From: Gallionellales bacterium GWA2_60_142 | GTDB lineage: Bacteria; Pseudomonadota; Gammaproteobacteria; Burkholderiales; Gallionellaceae | Assembly: GCA_001801085.1 (NCBI GenBank) | Contig: MGWR01000027.1 | Location: 1 to 52,304, forward strand | DNA: 52,304 nucleotides | Direction: 5' to 3' | Part shown: piece after piece, positions 1-8,710 of the stretch | Numbering within the stretch: the stretch's first letter is position 1 | Layout of the letters: every line of letters starts with the position of its first letter | The notes under the pieces: generated by a model | What the model saw: only the letters and a program-made list of their open reading frames with translations | What the model was told of the DNA's origin: nothing | Databases searched by the model: none | Program-made: the position numbers and the translations under genes

Positions 1-120
1 CATAGCCACAATTCCTAAAAATTCAATAAGTAAACCTCGAAGGGCGCGCATTCTATGTCAGCCATCCCGCCCCTGTCAAACGAAAGTTATCCTGATCGCA
101 GAATAGCCGCAGGGACAGCA

Positions 121-1536
121 CTACAGGGCGGCTCGCCGGCTCAATAGCCCGTCCAGCCAGACCTTCCAGCGCGCATATTTTTCGGACAGCTTCGAAGGGG
201 CGCGGATTATAGCGATCTTCTCGACACCGTGCTCGACAACCGAAGGCATCCCCGCCGCGAGCCTCGCCGCACCGACCAGCCCGGCTTCGGCCTGCGGCAA
301 CAGATAGACGTCCGCAAATGGCGCGCACCGGGCGATACCCTGCTGCAAACATTCCAGATTGGACAGCCCGCCGGACAGATAGACGCGCTCGACGCCGAAT
401 TCGCGATGCATATCTTCCAACATGCGCGCCACCCGGAAGACGATCCCTTCCAGCAACAGCGCAGCGATACGTTGCGGCGGCAAGCCTTCGACCGATGCCG
501 AAAAAATCAGCCCGATATCCTTGCGGAAGTACGGCGCACCTAGTCCGCTCGGCTCGGCGAGGCAGAAGATGCCATCGCGCGCCAGTTCCTCCGCGCGGCA
601 ATCGGCCTCCGGGTAAGGCGTCAGCGCAGCGGCAATGGAATTGAGCGTACCCTCGCAGGCAAAATGCGCCTGTCCATCGCCGTCCTGCCAGAGCAGCGTC
701 AGCAGATAACCTTCCGGAGTTGCATGCCCATCCGGGAGATGGCGGATCACGAAGCCGCCCGTCCCGAGATTGACCAGCGCATCCGACGATCCGATTGCGA
801 TGCTCGCAACCAGTGCGGCCGATTGGTCGGCAACGCTCGCCATTAATGTCAATCCATTATTCAGCGGCAACGCCCATCCGGCAGAGGCACATATCTCCGG
901 CAGCGCCTCGCGTGGAATGCCGAACAATTCGCACAATCGCGGCGACCATTGCCGCTGATGGACATCCATCAGCAAGGTGCGCGCCGCCATCGACGCATCG
1001 GTCCGATAATGCGCGCCATCGGTCCAGCGCCAGATCAAAAAAGTGTCCAGCGTTCCCAGCAGCCAGTCGCCGCTCGCCAGATGTTCGCGCCACGCAGGTT
1101 GTTCCTGCAGCAGCACGCGCAGCTTGGGAGCGAAGTAATAGGGTGTAATCGGCAATCCGGCGAGCGCGCGTATCTCGCTTACCTCACCGCGCAACGCCTC
1201 GCAACTTGCCGCACCGCGACCGTCCTGCCACGAGATCAGCGGCGTGACCGGCCGACCGGTGGCGCGCTCCCATATAAGAAAAGAAGAGCGCTGGCAGCAC
1301 AGCCCAAGCGGAGGGCGCGTATCCGTCTGCGCCAAGCCCGCCATCTGAACAAGACATTCGGCCAGCACCTCATCGGCCGCGTGTGCATAGGCCAGCGCGT
1401 CGCTCTCGTAGCGCCCGTCGTCGGCATCCACTTTGGGCGCAGGTCGCGCGACGATGCCATGCAGTTCGCCATCCGCCGACAGCAAGCCAGCCTTGATCGT
1501 AGTCGTGCCGAGATCGAGTGCGACAGCTGCGGTCAC
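121..1536 (-). CDS. FGGY-family carbohydrate kinase (glycerol kinase-like)
   Basis: ATP-dependent sugar or polyol kinase of the FGGY family, 471 residues. The N-terminal phosphate-binding motif DLGTTTIKAGL lies at about residues 7-17. The family segments QRSSFLIWERATG and ISWQDGR follow near residue 100, and the C-terminal adenosine-binding motif LSGGLSN is near residue 400. I place the start at the GTG at 1536 because it overlaps the TGA of the upstream gene as GTGA, typical of translational coupling; another in-frame GTG lies three codons upstream at 1545. The upstream partner is a glycerol-3-phosphate oxidase, so glycerol is the likeliest substrate (inference). The protein is somewhat shorter than classical GlpK (about 500 residues), and FGGY substrate specificity cannot be read from motifs, so xylulose or another polyol remains possible. 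Confidence 0.85.
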   Translation of the reverse strand: MTAAVALDLGTTTIKAGLLSADGELHGIVARPAPKVDADDGRYESDALAYAHAADEVLAECLVQMAGLAQTDTRPPLGLCCQRSSFLIWERATGRPVTPLISWQDGRGAASCEALRGEVSEIRALAGLPITPYYFAPKLRVLLQEQPAWREHLASGDWLLGTLDTFLIWRWTDGAHYRTDASMAARTLLMDVHQRQWSPRLCELFGIPREALPEICASAGWALPLNNGLTLMASVADQSAALVASIAIGSSDALVNLGTGGFVIRHLPDGHATPEGYLLTLLWQDGDGQAHFACEGTLNSIAAALTPYPEADCRAEELARDGIFCLAEPSGLGAPYFRKDIGLIFSASVEGLPPQRIAALLLEGIVFRVARMLEDMHREFGVERVYLSGGLSNLECLQQGIARCAPFADVYLLPQAEAGLVGAARLAAGMPSVVEHGVEKIAIIRAPSKLSEKYARWKVWLDGLLSRRAAL

Positions 1537-3080
1537 AGCCAGCACGCCACGACCTCTTGTGCGATCCGCTCCCCGTCCCAGCCCAGCACGGGTGCGACCA
1601 GCACGGCGAGGCGGCGCAATTCGTCTTCGTCGAGACGCGCCAGGATCAGCAGCGGCATCCGGCGACGCAACAGGTCGGACAGATGCACCACCATTTCGTC
1701 GGTCGCGCAGAACAGCAGATCAGCCAGGACCAGCGGCAGATCGGGAACGATGCGCTGCGCCAGCTCCGGCCTCTTCTCGATCAGGCGGAATACCTGCCCG
1801 CTGCGCCGCCCATGCCTGCGCAACAGCCACATCGCACTCTCTGCGTCGATACCCAGACGCCGCGCAGTGCTGCGCACGACCTCGTCCTGCGCCGGCTTCC
1901 AGGGCAAATCGCGCTCCCCGGTCGTGCAACTGGCTTCGACGCCGAGCGTCCGTGACACCTCATCGACGATGCTGCATGCATCCTCACGCGCCGAGGTGAG
2001 CTTGCCGCCAACCGAGCAATGCAGGCTGTTGCCCAGCGTCTTCAGCTCCCAATCGCGACTAGCTGCAGAGGGCGACGCATCGTCGCTGCGTTTCATCACG
2101 CGCAGCCCGGCATAGCTGCCGATCACATCCTTCCTGCACCAGGCGGTCTTCAGATAACGGCTCGCCGCATCGAGCAGATATTCCACGTCGGCATTCTCGA
2201 CGCTCACATGATCGAGGTCGCCGCGATAATCGGTATCGGTCGTGCCGAGCAGTGTGCGTCCATACCACGGGATCACGAAGAACACGCGCCCGTCCGACTT
2301 TGCGGTCAGCAGCAGCGCCTCGCCAGTCCCCAGCCCCGGCATCACCAGATGCACGCCCTTGGTCAGCCGGCACCATGCGCGTCCCGCATCGTCTGCGGCC
2401 AACCACTGCCCGGAAGTAGCAACGCATTGCCGCGCACGCACCTGCACCGAGGCATTGCCCACCTCGTCGCGCACCGTCGCGCCGCACACCTGCCCATCCT
2501 CTTCGTTCCACTCGACCAGCTTCGCATAGCTCACGCACACCGCGCCGTGCGCGATCGCGCCCGCGACCACCTCCAGCACCAGCCGCGCATCGTCGGTCTG
2601 CGCATCGCCATAGGTGAAGCCGCCCTTCAGATTCGCCTCGTCCAGCCAGGGAAAGTGTTCGGCGAAATGCGCGCGGTCGAGACGGAGATGCCGCATCTGC
2701 TCGTCCTGCATGCCAGCGAGCATGTCGTACAGCATCAAGCCGGCCTCCAGCTTCAGCATGCCGTTGCGGCTGTCGGCATACACCGGCACGCCGAAGCGCA
2801 ACGGCCACACCCGGTGCGGCGCGATGCGCAACAAATGTTCCCGCTCCGCGAGCGCCTTCTTCACCAGCTTGAAATCGTAAGTCTCCAGATAGCGCAGCCC
2901 GCCGTGTATCAGCTTGCTCGACGCGGAAGAAGTCGCACCGGCCCAGTCGCCCTGCTCCACCAGCGCGACTTTCAGCCCGCGCTGCGCCGCGTCGTAGGCC
3001 GTCCACGCACCATAGATGCCGCCGCCGCAGACCAGCAGGTCGAAGTGGGTGTCGGCGAGAGAGGGGAAGGAGCGGTTCAT
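1533..3080 (-). CDS. glpD: FAD-dependent glycerol-3-phosphate dehydrogenase/oxidase
   Basis: Oxidises sn-glycerol 3-phosphate to dihydroxyacetone phosphate and passes electrons to the quinone pool from the inner membrane surface. The protein has 515 residues, normal for the aerobic GlpD family. The FAD-binding Rossmann motif GGGIYGAWTAYDAAQRG is at about residues 19-35, followed by the family signature GATSSASSKLIHGGLRYLE near residues 48-66. GTTDTDYRGD and the C-terminal accessory domain are also present. It is the first gene of a two-gene unit with the FGGY kinase; their coding regions share four bases. No convincing Shine-Dalgarno sequence precedes the ATG at 3080. Confidence 0.93.
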   Translation of the reverse strand: MNRSFPSLADTHFDLLVCGGGIYGAWTAYDAAQRGLKVALVEQGDWAGATSSASSKLIHGGLRYLETYDFKLVKKALAEREHLLRIAPHRVWPLRFGVPVYADSRNGMLKLEAGLMLYDMLAGMQDEQMRHLRLDRAHFAEHFPWLDEANLKGGFTYGDAQTDDARLVLEVVAGAIAHGAVCVSYAKLVEWNEEDGQVCGATVRDEVGNASVQVRARQCVATSGQWLAADDAGRAWCRLTKGVHLVMPGLGTGEALLLTAKSDGRVFFVIPWYGRTLLGTTDTDYRGDLDHVSVENADVEYLLDAASRYLKTAWCRKDVIGSYAGLRVMKRSDDASPSAASRDWELKTLGNSLHCSVGGKLTSAREDACSIVDEVSRTLGVEASCTTGERDLPWKPAQDEVVRSTARRLGIDAESAMWLLRRHGRRSGQVFRLIEKRPELAQRIVPDLPLVLADLLFCATDEMVVHLSDLLRRRMPLLILARLDEDELRRLAVLVAPVLGWDGERIAQEVVACWL

Positions 3081-3224
3081 TTAGCGTTAATGATCAAAAT
3101 ATCTGCACAGCTAGTATCTCCCCAGCTCTTGTTGAAATAAATGCCGGACGTTTCTGAAGGCTAGATCGAACTGCGTCTCCATCTTCAACCTCCATCGTTG
3201 AGATATGCGAAATGGAACGCAATC

Positions 3225-6200
3225 CTACAGGTGCGCGCCTTGCGGCAAATGATGGCCAATCACGGTCATTGCCATGATGTCGAATATCGCACCATCTTCG
3301 TAATACTTTGGATCACCCAATTCTTCATCTAGTCCGCGTACGCTATATGCATCCTGAATCATTCGGTTAACGCGTTCCTTGAAAACATAATTCAAATAAA
3401 CACCATCATCATGGTGCGCAATCACCGTTGATTTAATACCCTCGTCGGCGATTTTCTCTTCGGTCACTTCCTTGATGTAGAGTGCTTCATCATCGCTGAT
3501 CTCATGCGCCTCTCTGATTTCACTGATCATGTCCTGAACGGAGACTTTCATGAGCGGCACTCCGCCGCTCTTTCGAGCTTTACCACCCGGCGACTTGCGA
3601 CTCCCCACTAGCGTTACCTCCCCCTGATCCAGCACGGCAGCCTTGACGACAGTCGTGGCGCGCACCATTTTCATCATGTCCGAAACCGTGCCAGCCTTGA
3701 CGAGTTGCGGACCTATGCAATCGGCAAAATCGGCGAACTCTCTGATGAAATAGTCGTAGGAAAAGAAGCAACTCAAGAATTGGAAGCTTTTAACAAACCT
3801 TGCCAGCAAGTGCACATAGCCTCTGCGCAACTCGTGATCCGCTATTGATCCTTGGAACCGCAACCGCAACTCATGCACTTTCGTCTGTATCCGGGCATCA
3901 TTTTTGGATGTTAGAAGCAACACCAATTCCTGCGCATCCTCCTGAGTAAATACGTCCGCCGCCAGAATTTCACGGTACAGCGTTTCGCACTGCAGCCCAT
4001 CCGGTTCGCCCGGCTCATAAGGCGAGCCTTTACGGTATTTGGTAAAGGCCCTCATGATGGCTTGGGCGTTGTTGGTGAAGTCCACCACGACCACCGTATC
4101 CTTGCCATCATGACAACGATTCAGGCGTGAAACCGTTTGAACTGCATTTCTGTCTACCACCGCCTTGTCTAGGAACATGCCCGCAAGTAACGGCTGGTCA
4201 AAACCGGTCTGGAACTTGTTGGCCACGATCATCAAACGGTAGTCTTCACGCTCAAATCGATCCTCTATTAGCTCTCCCGCATCCAGCTCATTGATGGCAT
4301 GTTCGCTGATTGCCTCGTTGGTTTCGGGGTGAGTAAAGTCTGAAAAGGCGTACAAAGCCTTGTAACCAGCGCCGCGCTCCCTGAGCTTTTCTTTCAGTAT
4401 CTGGAAGTAACGCAACCCGGCCAAACGCGATGTCGCAACGATCATCGCCTTGGCTCGTCCGCCGATCAGCGGTTTGACCTGCTCGTCGAAAATGCGCAGC
4501 ATCACTTCGGCCTTGTACTGGATCAGCTCATCATCCTGAAAAGCGACATTGCGCAGCGCCTTGGCCAGAGTGGCTTTGGGAAACTCCTTATCAGGCATGG
4601 CAAGGGGGCAGTGCAGGTTATACAGCGTCCTGTAGGAAAGAATGCTGGACGCCACATCCACGATATAACCTTCCTCGATGGCCTCGGCTTCTGTGTAGGT
4701 GTCGAACGCTGCGCCAAACAACGTCACCGTGGCCGGAGCCGGTGTGGCGGTAAAAGCAACGAATAACTGATTGTTGTCATGCTCGCGAATAATTCTAGCG
4801 ATTTCTTCCTCGTCGTCTCCTTCCCCCTTGGCATCTTCTGCATCCGGCTCATCAGAGTTGCGGAAGGGCAATCGTATGGCTGCCCCCAACTGCCCCTCCT
4901 GCGAACGGTGTGCCTCATCGATCAGAAAAGCGACACGCCGAGTTTTCAATTCCGGATCGTGCTCAATCTGCTCCAATATCCAGGCAAACTTCTGCTGGGT
5001 GGTAACAATGATAGAAGTGCGCTGCTTGAGAAAACGCGCCAAGTCACCGGACGATTTCGCCAATCCGACAACATCCTTCAAATGCGCAAACTTCTCGATG
5101 TCGTCGCGAATATTCTTATCCAGGGATTTGCGGTCCGTCAGAATGACCACCATATCCACCAGCTTTTCATTGGTGCCGGGCTTGTACAGACTGTGCAAAC
5201 GGTCAGCCAGCCAGCAGATGGAAAGCGTCTTGCCGCTCCCCGCTGAATGATTGATGAGAAACTTGCGGCCTATGTTGCCGGTTGAGGCTAAATGCTCCAG
5301 CGCAGCATCCGCAACCTTACGTACCATGCGGCTCTGATGGTAACGAGGGAATAGCGAAAATGCCGGATGTTCCGGCTGTTCGACCGTAGCATCACGCTTG
5401 GGCACATGGATAAGGAAGAACGACAACGCCTCCAGCAGACGTTCTTTAGACAGCACCTCCCGATAAAGAAACTCAACCGGATACTCGCCCTCGTTGATGG
5501 GCTGGTTGCTCAGGCCGGTATTGAACCAGCGGAAGTTCTGCACCCGGCGCGGATCGGTCGCCACCATCACGTCGGAGGTATCGGCAGCGATATAGAGGAA
5601 CGGCAACTGGAATATCCGCTGCGCATGGTCGCGCTGGGCAAATTGCTCCACCGCGTTATGTACGTTCCATCCCTGCGATCCGGCCTCGTGCTTCAGTTCC
5701 AGCGCAGCTATCGGCAAACCGTTGAGGAACAGCACCAGATCAACTTTCTCATGCTTGTCGCCGAAATAGAAATGTGGTCGAAAAGTGATGCGGTTGCGGT
5801 CGTAAAACCGGCCGGCCTCGCTCTGCTCCGAACGCGGCTTGGGATAGAACAATCTGAAAACCACACCGCGCACCTTGAGACCGTGGCGGATAATGAGCCA
5901 CAGCGGCGAGCGCTTCAGTTCATCCTTAAGGGCGCGAAACACTTCGTCGCGCGCATCGGTGCCGTAATCCTCGGCCAGCTTCCTGATGGTTTCTGATTGT
6001 GTGTCGGCAAGGAATGTCCAGAGGTGGTCTTCCTCGCCACTTTGTTGCGAGAAGAGCCGCAGCAGCTCTTCATAGATGTAGCCCATCTCCAGACCGGAAA
6101 GCCTGCCCGGCCCCAGCTCCATATCCTTATACTGATTCAGAATCGGTGCGAGCCGGTTGTTTTTCACCATCGTGCCGATGGTGGCGCGGTAGTTGAAATG

Positions 6201-6584
6201 CTCGATGATGTCGTCAACGTTTTTTGAGAAACCGTTGATGTAGGCGCGAAAATTTTCTTCCAGTAGCGTGTGGTCTTCCTCATAGACCTTGCGTAACGTC
6301 CATGTAGTCTTGTTCGAGAACGGCGATTGCTTGGGATTGAGTTCAATATCTTTGACCCGCTTGGTAACTTCTTTCTCGGTAAGCTTGGGGTGTTTTGACA
6401 AAATCTCGATGCGCCTTACCTCGCGCCATGAAAGCAGCACGCACTCCAACCGCCGGATAACGATGATGGGAAGAATAACCGCCTGATACTCGTAAGCCTT
6501 GAATTTGCCGCGCAACCGCTCGGCGGATTTCCAGATTTCGTTGGTGAGATTGTCGAGTTTTGGTTTGTTAAGCGAAAGAGCCAT
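3225..6584 (-). CDS. hsdR: Type I restriction endonuclease subunit R (HsdR), no HsdM/HsdS beside it
   Basis: Motor and nuclease subunit of a type I restriction system, 1119 residues, apparently complete. An N-terminal RecB-like nuclease domain contains DLVLFLNGLPIAALELK (about residues 280-300), carrying the D and E-x-K residues of the PD-(D/E)xK site. Walker A HSAGSGKT lies near residue 446 and the DEAH helicase box (FLIDEAHRS) near residue 556. FVAFTATP and the helicase C region FQTGFDQPLL follow. The ATG at 6584 matches the family's usual N-terminus; a TTG at 6611 is in frame. HsdR acts only in complex with HsdM and HsdS. Neither lies on either side here: a RhuM gene is upstream and glpD downstream. 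Either the partners are elsewhere or this is a remnant of a larger locus. Confidence 0.93.
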   Translation of the reverse strand: MALSLNKPKLDNLTNEIWKSAERLRGKFKAYEYQAVILPIIVIRRLECVLLSWREVRRIEILSKHPKLTEKEVTKRVKDIELNPKQSPFSNKTTWTLRKVYEEDHTLLEENFRAYINGFSKNVDDIIEHFNYRATIGTMVKNNRLAPILNQYKDMELGPGRLSGLEMGYIYEELLRLFSQQSGEEDHLWTFLADTQSETIRKLAEDYGTDARDEVFRALKDELKRSPLWLIIRHGLKVRGVVFRLFYPKPRSEQSEAGRFYDRNRITFRPHFYFGDKHEKVDLVLFLNGLPIAALELKHEAGSQGWNVHNAVEQFAQRDHAQRIFQLPFLYIAADTSDVMVATDPRRVQNFRWFNTGLSNQPINEGEYPVEFLYREVLSKERLLEALSFFLIHVPKRDATVEQPEHPAFSLFPRYHQSRMVRKVADAALEHLASTGNIGRKFLINHSAGSGKTLSICWLADRLHSLYKPGTNEKLVDMVVILTDRKSLDKNIRDDIEKFAHLKDVVGLAKSSGDLARFLKQRTSIIVTTQQKFAWILEQIEHDPELKTRRVAFLIDEAHRSQEGQLGAAIRLPFRNSDEPDAEDAKGEGDDEEEIARIIREHDNNQLFVAFTATPAPATVTLFGAAFDTYTEAEAIEEGYIVDVASSILSYRTLYNLHCPLAMPDKEFPKATLAKALRNVAFQDDELIQYKAEVMLRIFDEQVKPLIGGRAKAMIVATSRLAGLRYFQILKEKLRERGAGYKALYAFSDFTHPETNEAISEHAINELDAGELIEDRFEREDYRLMIVANKFQTGFDQPLLAGMFLDKAVVDRNAVQTVSRLNRCHDGKDTVVVVDFTNNAQAIMRAFTKYRKGSPYEPGEPDGLQCETLYREILAADVFTQEDAQELVLLLTSKNDARIQTKVHELRLRFQGSIADHELRRGYVHLLARFVKSFQFLSCFFSYDYFIREFADFADCIGPQLVKAGTVSDMMKMVRATTVVKAAVLDQGEVTLVGSRKSPGGKARKSGGVPLMKVSVQDMISEIREAHEISDDEALYIKEVTEEKIADEGIKSTVIAHHDDGVYLNYVFKERVNRMIQDAYSVRGLDEELGDPKYYEDGAIFDIMAMTVIGHHLPQGAHL

Positions 6585-6674
6585 GTGTTTATTTATGGTT
6601 ATACAGATCAAATGTAGGAATTATTTCTTTCAACGGCGCAAAACCAATGGAGTGTTTTGTTCGAGCGGGATGCT

Positions 6675-7676
6675 TCACTTATCACATCCTTTGCTTTTCG
6701 CCCGCAGCTCGATTTCTTCCAGCGCCTGCAGGTCTTCGTCATCTGCCGCAATCGCCTCCGCATTGCGGCGGTGGGCGTCGAAGGTTTCATAGCGTTCTTG
6801 GGCGATGCTCTTCATCTGTTCGCTGCTGACGCTGCCCGCATTTCGCAGCACAGGACGTTCGTTGAATTCCAGCAGACGATCAACGTTTTGCCGCCAGTAA
6901 TCCAGCGTGAGTTGCTTGCGTTCTTTCGCGCGCAGTTCGGCTTGTTCCAGAAAGATGACGACCAGCCGGTTGAGCGTATCCACTTCGTCGGCGCTGAGGT
7001 AGTTCTTGGCGACGATGACATCGTGTTTGCGCACGCGCGAGCCGCTCCAGGTCATTAACGCCATGTTGGGGGCGGTGGGATCGGCACGGGATACCACCAG
7101 TTCGGCGGCGGTCTGTTGCGTGACGGCGTAAAGCAGCTTGTTCTGCACTTCGGCGAAGAACAGTTGGGCGGCGCTGTCGTCTGCACGGTAATCGGCGCTC
7201 AGGGCGAACAGGTCGCGCACCTTCTGGTAGAAGCGCTTTTCCGAGGCGCGGATTTCGCGGATGCGCGCCAGCAGTTCGTCGAAGTAGTCCCAACCGCCGG
7301 GGTTCTTCAGGCGTTCGTCGTCCATGACGAAGCCTTTGACGAGGAACTCGCCGAGGTGGGCTGTGGCCCATTGACGGAACTGGGTGCCGCGCGAGCCTTT
7401 AACCCGGTAACCCACGGCCAGGATCATTTCCAGTCGGTAGAGCCGGGTGCGATAACGCTTGCCGTCGGTGGCAGTTGTCAAGGATTCCTTGACAACTGAA
7501 TGCTCGACCAACTCCCCTTCTTTCAAGATGTTGGCCGCATGCAGGCTGACATTCTGCTTGGTGGTGGCGAACAGTTCGGCGATCTCTCCCTGGGTGAGCC
7601 AGACGCTGCCGTCCCCGGCGCGCAAGCGCACTTCAGCCTTGCCGTCGTCGGTCCGGTAGAGAATCAGTTCGCTCAT
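6675..7676 (-). CDS. rhuM: RhuM family protein (COG3943)
   Basis: A 333-residue protein recognised as the RhuM family from its N-terminal half: a winged-helix-like DNA-binding segment (WLTQGEIAELFATTKQNVSLH), then YRLEMILAVGYRVKGSRGTQFRQWA and the mid segment GGWDYFDELLARIREIRASEK. The C-terminal half has a Fic/DOC-like region. The biochemical role is not established. RhuM genes are common inside or beside type I restriction loci, and here hsdR lies 90 bases downstream on the same strand. The ATG at 7676 is preceded by AGGGTGG at good spacing, so it is preferred over the GTG at 7685. Confidence 0.85.
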   Translation of the reverse strand: MSELILYRTDDGKAEVRLRAGDGSVWLTQGEIAELFATTKQNVSLHAANILKEGELVEHSVVKESLTTATDGKRYRTRLYRLEMILAVGYRVKGSRGTQFRQWATAHLGEFLVKGFVMDDERLKNPGGWDYFDELLARIREIRASEKRFYQKVRDLFALSADYRADDSAAQLFFAEVQNKLLYAVTQQTAAELVVSRADPTAPNMALMTWSGSRVRKHDVIVAKNYLSADEVDTLNRLVVIFLEQAELRAKERKQLTLDYWRQNVDRLLEFNERPVLRNAGSVSSEQMKSIAQERYETFDAHRRNAEAIAADDEDLQALEEIELRAKSKGCDK

Positions 7677-7685
7677 GCTTGCCAC

Positions 7686-7883
7686 CCTGTTATTCGAGCC
7701 CGAATACTACCCACCAACCCTGCTAGCGCCAACCGGAAAAAATATATAGGCCTGCCCAAAATAAAACAGGAAAGCGAAGTCCGTCCTTCGCCATTTCGGC
7801 GTCGTATTTCGCTTGCAGGCGCAGCCTGCAGGCAATGGGGCGATTGTTCAACGCGGGTTTCGGCTTCGTTCATGGTCGGATCG
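7686..7883. other. Intergenic stretch between rhuM and the PIN toxin gene
   Basis: No gene seen. It contains a perfect hairpin at 7814-7830 (arms TGCAGGC/GCCTGCA, three-base loop). An A/T-rich patch near 7738-7750 could supply a -10 element for rhuM on the minus strand. Confidence 0.4.
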
Positions 7884-8336
7884 CTACGTCCGCAAATTGA
7901 ATTCCGGCAACTGCATGGCATCGGGTGGCGAAACGATGCGGACTCCGGAAGCCATCAAAGTTTCTGACAACACCAGCAAATCCTTGTCGCCCGTTACCAG
8001 CCAATCCGCATTGGATGCCAGCGCGGCATGAATGAATTTGTCGTCATCCGCATCGCGGCAAAAGGCCTGCTTCGCTATCTGCGGAGAAACATCGATCCAG
8101 AGCGCAGCCGTATCGGTTTCATGCAATAGCCGCCTCCGGTCTTCTATCGAGACGTAGCGGTCGAACTTGGGCAACCACAGACGCTGTTTGAGTTCCGCAA
8201 AAGTTTCCGGCGTAAGCACCGGACGCCCCTGCCTCACCACTTGGCGGATCAATTGGGCTGGCGCACCGGATCTGGTCAGCATGCCGCTGATCCAGACATT
8301 GGTGTCGATAACGACCACAGGCCCGCGCGGACTCAT
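7884..8336 (-). CDS. PIN-domain toxin (VapC-like, COG1569 type)
   Basis: Putative endoribonuclease toxin of 150 residues. The PIN fold is recognised from VVIDTNVWISG at residues 8-18 with the first catalytic Asp, an ETFAELKQRL segment with a conserved Glu, the central CRDADDDKFIHAAL segment with further acidic metal ligands, and TGDKDLL near residue 122. These acidic residues bind Mg2+ or Mn2+ in PIN RNases. The gene starts six bases after the stop of a Phd/YefM-type antitoxin gene. VapC is the general class; this protein is closer to the longer COG1569 branch, whose RNA targets are not known. Confidence 0.87.
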   Translation of the reverse strand: MSPRGPVVVIDTNVWISGMLTRSGAPAQLIRQVVRQGRPVLTPETFAELKQRLWLPKFDRYVSIEDRRRLLHETDTAALWIDVSPQIAKQAFCRDADDDKFIHAALASNADWLVTGDKDLLVLSETLMASGVRIVSPPDAMQLPEFNLRT

Positions 8337-8342
8337 ACGCGA

Positions 8343-8594
8343 TCAGCTTTCGTCCGCCAGCAACTGTTCCAGTTTCTCGGGAGTCAGCCCGGCTTTCTCT
8401 GCGGCGGCAGCAGTTTCATCCAGTGTCTTCAACAAGCGATCCGCATAAAAAGCCCGCATCGCCTCATAATCTTCCGCGCTCACCATCACCCCCACCACCC
8501 GGTCGTGACGCATCACCCGCACCGGCTCGCGCTGCACTTTGTCGAGAAACTCTCCGAAACGGGTCTTTGCTTCGTTTGCTGTGTAGGTTTGCAT
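8343..8594 (-). CDS. Phd/YefM-type antitoxin
   Basis: Antitoxin of 83 residues. The N-terminal Phd/YefM DNA-binding fold is visible as YTANEAKTRFGEFLDKVQ followed by PVRVMRHDRVVGVMVSAEDYEAM. The C-terminal 35 residues (Ala/Glu-rich, ending EKLEQLLADES) should wrap the toxin. A strong Shine-Dalgarno (AAAGGAGGGGGG) precedes the ATG. The promoter just upstream contains palindromes suited to autorepression. Phd paired with a PIN toxin is a known mixed pairing. Confidence 0.87.
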   Translation of the reverse strand: MQTYTANEAKTRFGEFLDKVQREPVRVMRHDRVVGVMVSAEDYEAMRAFYADRLLKTLDETAAAAEKAGLTPEKLEQLLADES

Positions 8595-8629
8595 GGCCCC
8601 CCTCCTTTACCCATCAATAAGATAGACAC

Positions 8630-8669
8630 AATTTAATCGAATCGTTCGATTCGGTCAAATCGCGCGATT
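8630..8669 (-). promoter_or_regulatory. Promoter and palindromic operator of the toxin-antitoxin operon
   Basis: On the minus strand a -35 box TTGACC (8658-8653) and a -10 box TAAATT (8635-8630) are separated by exactly 17 bases. A palindrome with arms CGAATCG and CGATTCG around TT (8638-8653) fills the spacer. A second perfect palindrome, AATCGCGCGATT (8658-8669), lies just upstream. Such paired sites fit cooperative autorepression by the antitoxin or its toxin complex; binding itself is inferred. Confidence 0.65.
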
Positions 8670-8710
8670 CTTTCCAATGGTCAGCCCGCCCTGAGATTCG
8701 AGGGGCAGCT

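Noticed and set aside
1-120. Left-edge sequence after the FGGY kinase
   Set aside because: No gene or convincing terminator could be supported in these 120 bases.
949-3140. Long plus-strand open frames across the glycerol genes
   Set aside because: Shadow frames opposite glpD and the FGGY kinase; composition is Arg/Ser/His-rich with no recognisable domain.
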